Source of the DNA: a virus
DNA length: 64,000 nt
IMG/VR virus record: IMGVR_UViG_3300005841_000936
Coordinates: 1-64,000 of that record
Strand: one strand, 5' to 3'
Positions within the stretch are counted from its first letter, which is position 1. The number at the start of each line of letters is the position of its first letter. The notes under the pieces were generated by a model, which saw only the letters and a program-made list of their open reading frames with translations, made no database searches and had not been told where the DNA came from. Of the stretch, positions 34,486 to 43,192 are shown in pieces. A program made the position numbers and the translations under genes.

Positions 34486-34827
34486 TTAACGTACCTTAAG
34501 CGGGGTGCATCGAACGGTGGCAGAAGCCCCCAGCGAGAGCGCCTTAACAGCCACACCGGCTGTCACAGGAATAACTTCAGGCTGGTTTGCGAAGATTTTG
34601 ATGGCTGTGCCGTTGTCAACCGCCGCAGCACCGATCGTGTTCACCACAATATCGATGTCAGTCGATATACGTGCATACTTGCAACCCGCCGGTGGGGTGA
34701 GCACCGTTGTGTTGGTGGTTACAGCAGTTTTCGTGCCGTTGACGTGGTCGAAAATAGGATCCTGGTCGGCCGGAGCGATGCCCGCGGTCGGCAGGGGATT
34801 TGCTGTGCTGATATCTTCGATACGCAT
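34486..34827 (-). CDS. Small structural protein (113 aa) in surface-protein cassette
   Basis: A 113-aa beta-rich protein, MRIEDISTANPLPTAGIAPA at the start, with AGCKYARISTDIDIVV and IPVTAGVAVKALSL strands, two cysteines. It looks like small fibre- or decoration-type proteins (AlgX/BppU-like beta sandwich in general pattern) but no family is certain. It lies between the beta-helix spike and the SGNH hydrolase genes. Confidence 0.6.
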   Translation of the reverse strand: MRIEDISTANPLPTAGIAPADQDPIFDHVNGTKTAVTTNTTVLTPPAGCKYARISTDIDIVVNTIGAAAVDNGTAIKIFANQPEVIPVTAGVAVKALSLGASATVRCTPLKVR

Positions 34828-34891
34828 AGAGTGTCCTATGCGCGTCGCGACTTGCTATGCGAGGCTCGTCCTCATCACCGCCGTCAACCGG

Positions 34892-37153
34892 CTAAATGTG
34901 ACCACCATCATCATAGATCGCCGCCGTGGCGCTATTACCTCCACCTGCCAGGACAACCTGCTTGCCGGTATTGTTGGCCGTCGAGTAGTCTAGGAACACT
35001 CTCTTGCCGCCTGTGCCTGCTCCGCGCTTGTCCTCGAATTTCCAAGGCATGGCACACTCGAAGTCTGAAACTTTGGCTTCCGTAAACGTGCCCGCCGCAG
35101 AAGTTACCTTGAGCAGTGAGAGAGTGCAGCCAGGGGTGAAATCATTCAGAATGCGAACACCCTTAAGGTGGAAACCCTTAAGGTTACAGTCCGGTGCATT
35201 CTGATCGGCATTACTCGGGTCAACGGTAGCCACGGTGTTGCCGATCGTGAAGCCGTTAAGCGCCGCGGCGCCCCCATTCGGGATCCAATTGTTGATCGTC
35301 AATCCATCGACGACAAAGCCATCCCAATCACTTCCGTGAGCCATCAGCTCCGGGGCGCGGAAATTGTTCAGGATATTGTTCGCAATCCGGAGGACCCGGC
35401 CGCGCGCGGCCGACGGGTTTGTCTTCGCGAAACGCTGCGTCAGGCCCTCGAAATAGTTGTCACAGATATTCACGTAATCGTTCTGGATCCACACGCCTGT
35501 GCTATTGGCGAACACGCCAGTGTAGATCGTATTCAAGATAAAGTTGTCCGAAATGATCGAAGCGTAAGATGAACCAGGGCCACCAGAATATCCGCCGTCA
35601 AAATTAAGGAAGTAACCGCGCGATTGAGGCGTAAGATCGCCGTTGTCTCCCATCCAGCCAAGGGAACCCCCGCCCTTGGTGCAAATCATAGCCTGATTAC
35701 CGGCGCAATGTTGAACGCGATTACCCTGAATGCTCAGGCGTCCAGCCTTACCATAGATTGGTTCGATATTGCCGACCGATGCACCGCTCTCCTTGTAAGC
35801 CGCGGTGATCTGGACACCAACGCCGGGAGGGGTCGCGAAGCACAGCATGAACTGCTTGGTGTTGTAATCAATCCAGCAGGCATAGTCGTGGCCAGTGAGG
35901 GCTACGGCAGTTCCCGTCGCGCTCGCGGCCAGCGACAAAGTGACTGTGTCGGCAGTATGATCAATGGCCGTCACGTACGCATTCGCAGGAATGCCGGTGC
36001 CAGTCACGGACGCGCCAACATAAAGGGCATGGGTGTCAACGACGCCCGTTAGAACAGCCGACGATGCCGTTGTGTTGGCGGTGAAGGCCACCGCCGACAG
36101 CTGGTCAAGCAAACCTGTACCTTGGATCAGCTGAACGCCTGGTCGATACCATGCGTGGTCCGCGTCATCGGCAACTACGCCAGTGCCTGTGACAGTGAGA
36201 CTGTCAAGCAGAGGCAAATATGTCAGCGAGCCAGTAAATACCGTCGTCTCACCGTCACCGGTGACGATAACCTCGGAGCGAGCGGTACCGTAATGCTGAA
36301 GCACTTTCTCGACAAAGTTGTCGTGGATCGATGCCGACTTCGCATTAACCTCAATGCCATAGTTTCCGACCGAGCCTGGGTTGGACAAAGGCCGAACATT
36401 GCGAACATCGTTGTCATGGATATCAAGATGACCGAGCATATCAGGCCGCTGCCCGTTACCAGGGTTAGCTACATAGCCCCACACGATCCCGCCGAAACCG
36501 CCTCGGATACCCGCAAGGCCGCAATCGATATCGTTGCCGCTGATCTGTGCGTAATTCCAACGCGCTGCTTGAGCGCGGCACAAGCCACCACGATTTCGAA
36601 CGACATTGTTCTTGAGAATGACCCGCTTCATGATTTTGTCGTAGGTCGGGTTCGCGGTTGAAGCGGCAAATCCACATTCCCAATTGGTCATGCGGCAGTT
36701 CTCGATCACAATGCGATCGACATCCTCTTCCATGAGGCTGGTGTAAACGAGATATTTTCCGTTAGTGGCGATGCCCGGCAGACCAAAATTCTCAAAGTGA
36801 ATTCCTGAAGCGTACAAGGAACCACTGCGAGCATTGAGACAGGCATTGGCCGGGACAGTGGCGTTGGAAAACAGCAATCGAGTCTTACCAGGAACACCCG
36901 TGATAACGACGGGGGCTGAGAGCAGCGCGGTCATGGCGACGAGCGACCGGATATCGTAGTCGTAAGGTCCAAAATGAACATAGCCACCGCTGGTCAGCAA
37001 TGCCTGCCACGCCGCCGTGTTGGTCACTACATCCGCCGGATTAGCCAGGCCGGCCGTGAAACCGGCCGCTTCCGCTGTCTCGACCAGCAGCAGATTCACC
37101 GCGGCGCGCAGTTCACCGTATTGATGGTCTTCAGCAACGAGGGGATTCGACAT
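34892..37153 (-). CDS. Right-handed beta-helix tailspike-like protein (753 aa)
   Basis: The 753-aa protein shows many short repeats of the parallel beta-helix type with regular N, G, I and V positions (IVIENCRMTNWECGF, VILKNNVVRNRGGLC, LDIHDNDVRNV, LRIANNILNNF). Such pectate-lyase-like folds are typical of tailspikes that bind or cut capsular or lipopolysaccharide chains. No catalytic residues can be named. It is encoded in the head region between portal and protease, away from the J gene, together with an SGNH hydrolase; together they may act on the host surface. Confidence 0.8.
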   Translation of the reverse strand: MSNPLVAEDHQYGELRAAVNLLLVETAEAAGFTAGLANPADVVTNTAAWQALLTSGGYVHFGPYDYDIRSLVAMTALLSAPVVITGVPGKTRLLFSNATVPANACLNARSGSLYASGIHFENFGLPGIATNGKYLVYTSLMEEDVDRIVIENCRMTNWECGFAASTANPTYDKIMKRVILKNNVVRNRGGLCRAQAARWNYAQISGNDIDCGLAGIRGGFGGIVWGYVANPGNGQRPDMLGHLDIHDNDVRNVRPLSNPGSVGNYGIEVNAKSASIHDNFVEKVLQHYGTARSEVIVTGDGETTVFTGSLTYLPLLDSLTVTGTGVVADDADHAWYRPGVQLIQGTGLLDQLSAVAFTANTTASSAVLTGVVDTHALYVGASVTGTGIPANAYVTAIDHTADTVTLSLAASATGTAVALTGHDYACWIDYNTKQFMLCFATPPGVGVQITAAYKESGASVGNIEPIYGKAGRLSIQGNRVQHCAGNQAMICTKGGGSLGWMGDNGDLTPQSRGYFLNFDGGYSGGPGSSYASIISDNFILNTIYTGVFANSTGVWIQNDYVNICDNYFEGLTQRFAKTNPSAARGRVLRIANNILNNFRAPELMAHGSDWDGFVVDGLTINNWIPNGGAAALNGFTIGNTVATVDPSNADQNAPDCNLKGFHLKGVRILNDFTPGCTLSLLKVTSAAGTFTEAKVSDFECAMPWKFEDKRGAGTGGKRVFLDYSTANNTGKQVVLAGGGNSATAAIYDDGGHI

Positions 37154-37164
37154 TCAGCGGTCCT

Positions 37165-38799
37165 TTAAGGCATCACGGCAATGTCAGGGATGACCGTCGC
37201 ATCGGCTATGTTGCCAGTGTAATCGGCTCCACCACCACCACCCGGGGCCGTGACGGGGGCATTGTTCAAAACGAGAAGAATGTTGTCGTGCTCCTGGGTC
37301 GTCAGCGAGCCCTTGATGAAGATCACCAAGGACACGTCACCGATCCATCGCTGCAATGGGTTGCCACTGCTAAGGTTGTCGGCGCCAATCCGGATCCGAT
37401 CGCCGGCCGTGTTAGTGACGAGCGTCGTGACAACCGGAGGCATTGCCGTGCCGTCATATTCGCCTTCGATCGAAGTGATGCCTGAAACTGCGGGAGGCCA
37501 ATGGCCCATGACCACATGCTTGCCAGCGTAAACCGAAGTGGCGTGAACTGGTCCACCCGAGCTGCGGGCCTGAAAACGTGACACGCCACTCAGATTGACC
37601 TTCTGCAGCGCCCGATTGCTGGCGTTGGTTGATCCACCATAGGTTGCAAGCGCACGCGGTGCGGTGTCGACAGCGTCGAAGCTGGCCAGCGCGAAAATAT
37701 ATCCTTCCTCAGCGCCGAGCGCGAATTCCGACGTGATAGTCGCGATGCGCGAGAAATATTCAGTGCCGGTGAAGCGCACGGCGGCGTGACCATTAAGGTC
37801 GTCGAGCACAACAAGCGGAGATCCAATAGCGGTAAGAACAACGCCATGAATCGAATCCGTCCAAGTGGAGGCAACACCACTGCCGTTGCGAACCAGGAGA
37901 TCAGTGTCGTTAGCGTCGAACAGGACCATTCGCGAACCGAGGTCATCGATCAGATCCTCGATCGTGTAATCGGAAACTGGAGGCTGAACGTTGAAGGTGT
38001 ACGCCTTCTGCGCCGTGTCACCAAGCGCGTCAGTGGCGTGGATGATCCAGTTATAGATTTGCGCCGAAGTTGTCGTTCCCGACACACGGCCCGTTTCCGG
38101 GTCAAAGGTCGTGCCAGCCGGGATGGTGCCAGTGAGGCTGAAAACATAAGGGGCAGTGCCGCCTTGAACCTGGGGGACGAAAGAATAAATTCCGCCCACT
38201 ATTGTCGACACCGGCGGGACACCGCCCATGACCAAAGGTTCGGCCAGCACGGGTTGGTAGGCAACACGCATCCGCAGGATCAGCGACAGGCGCGTGATAC
38301 TGACCTCACTAGTCACATTGAAACGAAGAATGTCTCCCCGAGATAGCAGCGTGTCCCAACCGGTCAGATCATACGAAATGGCTTTGTCGTCCGCGGCGAT
38401 GCTAGGCGGAGGGGCAGTGCCTGTAATCGAGTTCTCGGCAGTTGGCGGATAGTTGGTAAAATCCGTCTTCCAGATGCTCACGATCGCCGAACCAACTGTG
38501 TTTCCCAGCAAGGTCCAGCCAGTCAGCTCACCGTCAAAAGCAATCTCGACATCAGTCTGCACACCCGAAGTAAGCGGCACGGTAATGTTGCGGATCTCAT
38601 CGACCCAGGTAGAGTCACCGTCAGTGGCAGACTGCTTCACCAGAAGCTGACCTTGATCGCCTCCCGCCATACCGGGGCCGGGATCGCCTTTGAAACCCCG
38701 CGGCCCTGTCAGCCCACCGCGCTGCAGTTCCACCGGTCGGCGCTCTGCTCGGGTCAACGCCACAGTCGTGGCCGGCCTTTGTAAGACGACGGTTGTCAC
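37165..38799 (-). CDS. Collagen-like / Ig-like / lectin-like appendage protein (544 aa)
   Basis: Starts with GTG in a GTGA overlap (38796-38799). Residues about 30-45 contain a short collagen-type G-x-y run (GPRGFKGDPGPG), followed by a beta domain, an Ig-like putative cadherin-type module (TAPYVFSLTGTIPAGTTFDP, GRVSGTTTSAQIYNW) and a C-terminal LamG/concanavalin-like domain (WTDSIHGVVLTAIGSPLVVLD onward). This is a trimeric fibre-like architecture. It likely anchors or displays the host-recognition proteins encoded after it. Confidence 0.7.
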   Translation of the reverse strand: MTTVVLQRPATTVALTRAERRPVELQRGGLTGPRGFKGDPGPGMAGGDQGQLLVKQSATDGDSTWVDEIRNITVPLTSGVQTDVEIAFDGELTGWTLLGNTVGSAIVSIWKTDFTNYPPTAENSITGTAPPPSIAADDKAISYDLTGWDTLLSRGDILRFNVTSEVSITRLSLILRMRVAYQPVLAEPLVMGGVPPVSTIVGGIYSFVPQVQGGTAPYVFSLTGTIPAGTTFDPETGRVSGTTTSAQIYNWIIHATDALGDTAQKAYTFNVQPPVSDYTIEDLIDDLGSRMVLFDANDTDLLVRNGSGVASTWTDSIHGVVLTAIGSPLVVLDDLNGHAAVRFTGTEYFSRIATITSEFALGAEEGYIFALASFDAVDTAPRALATYGGSTNASNRALQKVNLSGVSRFQARSSGGPVHATSVYAGKHVVMGHWPPAVSGITSIEGEYDGTAMPPVVTTLVTNTAGDRIRIGADNLSSGNPLQRWIGDVSLVIFIKGSLTTQEHDNILLVLNNAPVTAPGGGGGADYTGNIADATVIPDIAVMP

Positions 38800-39122
38800 C
38801 AGCCCCTCTTCCGAATGGTGCCTTCCCAGCGATCATCCTTTTTGCCACCCGTTTCATCCATCACGAGGAATGGTGTGGGAGTGGTCGACGAGAGATTGGC
38901 GACGTCGTTGATCGTCAAGACCAGCATAAGTCCGGTCGCGTTATTCGGGTCGGCCACCAGAGCTTTTCTCAAGCCAGGCATCTCGAAAAACCAGGTGTCG
39001 CCTGAGATATCGACGACGGTCCCGGCCATATCCTTGTCAACAACCGAAATCGTCAGACCGGTGCGGCTGTGAACATAGATGTTGCCGAGGACATCGACGT
39101 CAGGAGGATTGTTCTGGCTCAC
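38796..39122 (-). CDS. Small protein between portal and fibre genes (108 aa)
   Basis: A GTG start overlaps the portal stop (GTGA 39119-39122), and the stop overlaps the next GTG. The 108-aa product is an all-beta protein with DVLGNIYVHSRTGLTISVVD and TTPTPFLVMDETGG. It resembles baseplate or fibre N-terminal adaptor domains (BppU-like pattern). The coupled starts suggest it is made in proportion to the collagen-like protein. Confidence 0.62.
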   Translation of the reverse strand: MSQNNPPDVDVLGNIYVHSRTGLTISVVDKDMAGTVVDISGDTWFFEMPGLRKALVADPNNATGLMLVLTINDVANLSSTTPTPFLVMDETGGKKDDRWEGTIRKRGW

Positions 39123-40588
39123 TTGCTACCAGCCTTCGTACGGTTGCTCTTCGCCGATTTCCCGCCAGGGGAAGTCAACGACCGACCGTTGGTGTCCTGG
39201 TTCGGTGAAACACTGCTGACATCGACCCCAGCCGCGCCTGCGTCAGGCACCAGGAAGTTCGTGCCTGACAACTCCTCAGCACCTGCGGCGGGCGGGCGCC
39301 CGTACATTTCCATATGATATTCCACATCCGTGATCAGGCCGAGTGAAAGGTCCTGCTTCAGGCGCGCGGCCTTCATCGTGAAGTGGGGCTCGAGCTCGAG
39401 AGTTGGTCGAAGTTCGACTGGGCGGAACCGAGCTTCAACGCGCCCTTGATATCCAGCGAGGCGCGTGGCGAGGGTCAGGACCTGGGTATAAAGATTCGCA
39501 ACGCCACGGTTCAGTGCGTCCGCAGACATCGCAAATAGGCGAGCTTCTGTGCCGGCAGTGCCCCCGGTGTCGGACTTACCCACGACCGCCGGCATCACCT
39601 TCAGCGCTGACTGGTTCTGTGCATCGAGTACATCAATGATCTGCTGAATTTCCATGCCCGCGCCCGGGTTCTTGTCATTGATGATCTTAGCTTCAACCGA
39701 GGAGCTGTGGACGAAGGCCTGATCCGACCGAATATTTGCCATCGCTGAGGCGATATTACCAACCTCGGTCTCGACATGGGCCCGAAGCTTGGCCGGATCC
39801 GATCGAGTGGTGCTCGGTGCGTTGGCGGCAAGCACCTCCTCGAGGATCGAAACATCCATGCGCGGATATCCCACCACACGCATGATCCGGTACAACTCGT
39901 TGATCACCTCCTGACGCGCGGCGATCGCGTTGATCGCCGCTACGAACGGCGAGTAGGTGTACATATCCGTCGGGTTCTGATGGTAGTTCGACGTGAAAAA
40001 TGTCGGCACGTTGAGATCGATCTCAACGTTCGAACCGGCCGGCTTCTGGGCAGGAAGATACACGCCCGGAGCCGTCTCCTTCCAGATTAGCGTCGAAGTG
40101 TCGATCAGCCGAAGTTCGAACGGGGTATAAGTCTTGTCGAGAACCAGCTCGGCACCGATCGTACCACGCAGTAGGGCCATATAACGACAGTTCGTGCTCA
40201 ATGCGTCGAGCGTCGGCTTGTTCGAATAACCGAGCGTATAATCATTGGTCGTAGTGATCTGCTCGAGAAGACTCTGTGCCAGGCCAATGCCCTCAACATC
40301 GATCTGCCGATCGGGGCCGTAGGCGTAGATGTCGAGCTTCGCAGAACCTGCAATCGTCAAATATGAATGAACCGCGGCGGACACATCTGGATCGTGGTTG
40401 ACCAGATCATTGAGAAGCGTTCGGCTGTCGCCCGACTGTCGGCTTGAATAAATGTCCGTGAGATGCTGCCGATAAAGCGGCGCACGCAGGATTGGCTGCT
40501 TCGGGACGTAAGTAGGGGTGCTCGCCCGCCCGCCCTTTTGCTGCTTTCCCTTCGGTAGCAGGATCGTGAGTGGATTACCAAGCGCCAT
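39119..40588 (-). CDS. Portal protein (489 aa)
   Basis: The 489-aa protein follows TerL with a 1-bp overlap (TAATG at 40586-40590) and has the layout of HK97/SPP1-type portals: a basic Gly/Lys-rich N terminus, helical stem region around IRSDQAFVHSSSVEAKIIND, and a long helix with RLFAMSADALNRGVANLYTQV. Portals form the 12-subunit ring through which DNA enters the head. The C-terminal end is basic and flexible (KSAKSNRTKAGSK). Confidence 0.82.
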   Translation of the reverse strand: MALGNPLTILLPKGKQQKGGRASTPTYVPKQPILRAPLYRQHLTDIYSSRQSGDSRTLLNDLVNHDPDVSAAVHSYLTIAGSAKLDIYAYGPDRQIDVEGIGLAQSLLEQITTTNDYTLGYSNKPTLDALSTNCRYMALLRGTIGAELVLDKTYTPFELRLIDTSTLIWKETAPGVYLPAQKPAGSNVEIDLNVPTFFTSNYHQNPTDMYTYSPFVAAINAIAARQEVINELYRIMRVVGYPRMDVSILEEVLAANAPSTTRSDPAKLRAHVETEVGNIASAMANIRSDQAFVHSSSVEAKIINDKNPGAGMEIQQIIDVLDAQNQSALKVMPAVVGKSDTGGTAGTEARLFAMSADALNRGVANLYTQVLTLATRLAGYQGRVEARFRPVELRPTLELEPHFTMKAARLKQDLSLGLITDVEYHMEMYGRPPAAGAEELSGTNFLVPDAGAAGVDVSSVSPNQDTNGRSLTSPGGKSAKSNRTKAGSK

Positions 40589-42303
40589 TAGCCGAGCCTC
40601 GAGAGGCGGCTGCTGTCACCCATTAAACTAGAGCCCGTCTGACCGAAGGTAGTTGTAACGATCAAGCTTGAGGTTGCGACGAGGCCTGACTGGGTATGAA
40701 ACATGTGATCGCATACTCGCCTGGCTAAGAGCGACAGAGCCATCGCGTGGAAGAAGTGATCGTTGCCGCTGGTCTTTTTCCATTCGGCCTCGACGTCTGG
40801 GCGCTCATCACGCACCATGTCGCTCAAATGGGTGATCACTGTCTCCTTCAGACCACTATAACCACTGATCACCACCTTCCGCCGGCTGATCATCGAGTGC
40901 AGTCGATCGAGGATGAGTGTGTTGTTCGCCGAATAGTGCGTCAGCAGGCCCAACTCATCCTTGTGCGGAAGCAAAGCGTTGGCACCGCGGTACTGGATCG
41001 GCATAATCAGATACTGAGTGGCGTCACGAAGCGCATCGACCGTCGGCGTGAAGGGAAAGCGATCCGATGCGCCCTGCACGATGTTATAGATCTTGCGCAG
41101 TTCGTTGATCCGGGTCTCGAGCTGCGAGACAGGAAAGTTCTCGAACAGCACGAAGACCGGCTGGCCTTCGGCATCATCCCGGCTAAGCGTCAACCAGCAG
41201 GTAAAACCAATATCCACGCCCAGGAAGACTGGCGTGTCCTTGGCAACGTTGGGGATTTCTCCGCCCCGCATGCAGGCTTCGATGTCACCGCGCTGCACCT
41301 GCGCCGATGTCGCCGTGTAGGCCTCTCCGAGCACAGTGTTGTGGAAACCGCGTGGGAAACTCTGCTCGAGATATTTAGCAAGCTGCGTAAAGATGTATGA
41401 CGGGCTCAGTCGGCCGGTGCTAAACGGGCGTACCTGATAACCGCGAAAGTTCTGCCGGCCAGGGTATGTGGCTACCCACTCGCGCGTCTCAGCATCCTGC
41501 AGGTGCAGTCGCTTCTGACACCGCTCGCACCGAACATAGCTGTCGTGGATCGGCATCAACGCGATCTGCTCGGCCGTCAGATCCGAGAAGTCCGAGAGCT
41601 CCGTATCAAAACCGTCAAGATAGATGAACTTGGGGGTGAAGCGCGGAATCTGCCAATGGTTGCAGCTCACACACCGAGCCAGGTATTCGCGCTGATCGGT
41701 GAGCGCGTAGCTCTTGTCGATGCCGAGCCCAACAAACGTCGGCGTGGAAAATTTCTGCGTCACCCGCATGTCGGAATTCTGCAAACGGGATTGGTAGAGA
41801 CCAATCATATCCACGGGGCTAAGATCGAGCTCATCATGAAACAGAAAATCGGCCGGTGTGGAGGTTGCGTCACCCTCGGTACAGCCCGTGATGTAGAGGA
41901 AACTGTCTCTGATCTGGACCGTATCGCGCCGGCGCACCGGTGATATCTCCGTGTCCGGATTAAAGATTTCGTCGGCCTCCAGGATTGGCTTAATCCGGGT
42001 GTTATAAACTCGAGTGAACATCTTCTCGTTGGGGAGCGTGAAGATGCCGGAGATATTGTTGCCACGAGCCGTGATCGCGAGCGCCTTGCGGATCTGAACC
42101 TCGGTCAGGCCCACCTGAGAGCATTTCTTGACCGACATGTCCGGGTGCATGTCGTCAGCGATGGCCTTCTGAAAATGATAATCGAGGAAATTAAAAGGGC
42201 GCTTCTTGATCGTGGTGTTGGCCATGATCCAACTGCCCATCGGCTGGGCACTGGATCCGGTCCCGAACCGTACCTTCACCGTATTGTAGAGTTCGTCGAA
42301 CAT
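40588..42303 (-). CDS. terL: Terminase large subunit (GpA/PF05876-like)
   Basis: From the ATG at 42303 the protein has 571 aa. The ATPase half shows a degenerate Walker A-like CSQVGLTE and a Walker B FLFHDELD. Two CxxC pairs (CVSCNH and CERCQK) form the zinc-like insert common in lambda GpA relatives. The nuclease half has the conserved strand FLGVDIGFT with a metal-binding Asp. It powers packaging and cuts concatemers. An in-frame ATG at 42420 would add 39 basic/aromatic residues; 42303 is preferred because it leaves the divergent promoter region with the dyad free. This is the first gene of the long minus-strand late operon. Confidence 0.9.
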   Translation of the reverse strand: MFDELYNTVKVRFGTGSSAQPMGSWIMANTTIKKRPFNFLDYHFQKAIADDMHPDMSVKKCSQVGLTEVQIRKALAITARGNNISGIFTLPNEKMFTRVYNTRIKPILEADEIFNPDTEISPVRRRDTVQIRDSFLYITGCTEGDATSTPADFLFHDELDLSPVDMIGLYQSRLQNSDMRVTQKFSTPTFVGLGIDKSYALTDQREYLARCVSCNHWQIPRFTPKFIYLDGFDTELSDFSDLTAEQIALMPIHDSYVRCERCQKRLHLQDAETREWVATYPGRQNFRGYQVRPFSTGRLSPSYIFTQLAKYLEQSFPRGFHNTVLGEAYTATSAQVQRGDIEACMRGGEIPNVAKDTPVFLGVDIGFTCWLTLSRDDAEGQPVFVLFENFPVSQLETRINELRKIYNIVQGASDRFPFTPTVDALRDATQYLIMPIQYRGANALLPHKDELGLLTHYSANNTLILDRLHSMISRRKVVISGYSGLKETVITHLSDMVRDERPDVEAEWKKTSGNDHFFHAMALSLLARRVCDHMFHTQSGLVATSSLIVTTTFGQTGSSLMGDSSRLSRLG

Positions 42304-42367
42304 CGACGATTGTCTGGGCAGCAAGTGAATCTCGAAACAAGGAAAGAATAGCGGTGGTGGCCTCCAA

Positions 42368-42380
42368 GTTACCTGGTAAG
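42368..42380. promoter_or_regulatory. NTKAC-N3-GTAAC dyad, copy 4
   Basis: GTTAC-CTG-GTAAG, one mismatch, in the 125-bp divergent spacer between TerL (minus, late) and the 42429 gene (plus). It could control both directions. A TCCGGA-T5-TCCGGA dyad lies just downstream at about 42401-42417. Confidence 0.55.
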
Positions 42381-42428
42381 ATTCTGTTTTTGAGTGGTTC
42401 CGGATTTTTTCCGGACTCATAGGAGGGC

Positions 42429-42962
42429 ATGCAAAATTACCCGACGCTCAGAATTGCCCAGCTTCAGAGCCTAATCTCGCTGAAGCAGTCGATCGAAGCC
42501 GACCCGCTTATGCTTCGAAAGACCGACTGTCCCTACGACAACGACTTGATCGATGTGCTCGAGGAGCTGTTCAAGACGAAGGTCATAAAGGAACGGGTCG
42601 AGGTCCCTGTCGAGGTGATTCACACCCCGCGTGCCCCGGCGGGTCGGAAGAAAAAGGCGGGTGAACTCACCGATAGCGATGCCGAGGAGGTCGAGACCCA
42701 GGCGCTGGAGCTGTTGGTGGAGCTGAAGAAGCTCGGAAAGAGCGCAGGCTCGGAAGAAAGCACCCTGGAGACCAGCGAAAAGCTGAACATTATCAAGGTG
42801 CAGACCACCCTGATGGAAAAGCTCATTAACATTCGCGAGCGCTTCTCCAACGTCAAGAAGATGTCCCAGTTTCAGGAAACGGTGATCAAGATCCTCGACG
42901 ATCTGATCGGTGAGGATGGCCGGGCCGAGTTCCTGCGCCGGCTGGAGCCGTACCGGACATGA
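42429..42962 (+). CDS. Hypothetical protein, possible small terminase or replication accessory (177 aa)
   Basis: A strong AGGAGGG site precedes the ATG at 42429. The 177-aa product is mainly helical, with a KKKAGELTDSDAEEVETQAL linker and a C-terminal helix pair ending DGRAEFLRRLEPYRT. It is divergent to TerL and upstream of the primase-helicase, so a small terminase subunit or replication loader are both possible, and I cannot decide between them by sequence. Confidence 0.65.
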   Translation: MQNYPTLRIAQLQSLISLKQSIEADPLMLRKTDCPYDNDLIDVLEELFKTKVIKERVEVPVEVIHTPRAPAGRKKKAGELTDSDAEEVETQALELLVELKKLGKSAGSEESTLETSEKLNIIKVQTTLMEKLINIRERFSNVKKMSQFQETVIKILDDLIGEDGRAEFLRRLEPYRT

Positions 42963-43192
42963 ATGTGCCATTACTCAACCGGGAGGAAATGCTCGTTTAT
43001 CAAGCGGCGCTGCTGGCGATCAGCACGGTTGTGGCGCGTGTCCAAGACTCGATCCATGCCCTGCTGGCCCGAGGATATACGATCGATGACCTGGCGCTCT
43101 CCCAAGGCATCAATCAGGGCGTCGATGAGATGAAGCACGAGATGGCGCTGAGCCTGATCCCGCATTTGGTCAATCTTGGAAGGCCCAATTAA
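42959..43192 (+). CDS. Small helical hypothetical protein (77 aa)
   Basis: The start ATG at 42959 overlaps the upstream stop (ATGA). The 77-aa product is all-helical, MNVPLLNREEMLVYQAALLA at the start and a middle RGYTIDDLALSQGINQGVDE that could be a small HTH-like segment. It lies directly before the primase-polymerase gene with no spacer. No family recognised. Confidence 0.62.
   Translation: MNVPLLNREEMLVYQAALLAISTVVARVQDSIHALLARGYTIDDLALSQGINQGVDEMKHEMALSLIPHLVNLGRPN

Noticed and set aside
42304-42420. N-terminal extension of TerL to 42420
   Set aside because: Basic/aromatic stretch with poor conservation pattern that would cover the dyad and divergent promoter; kept only as an alternative start.
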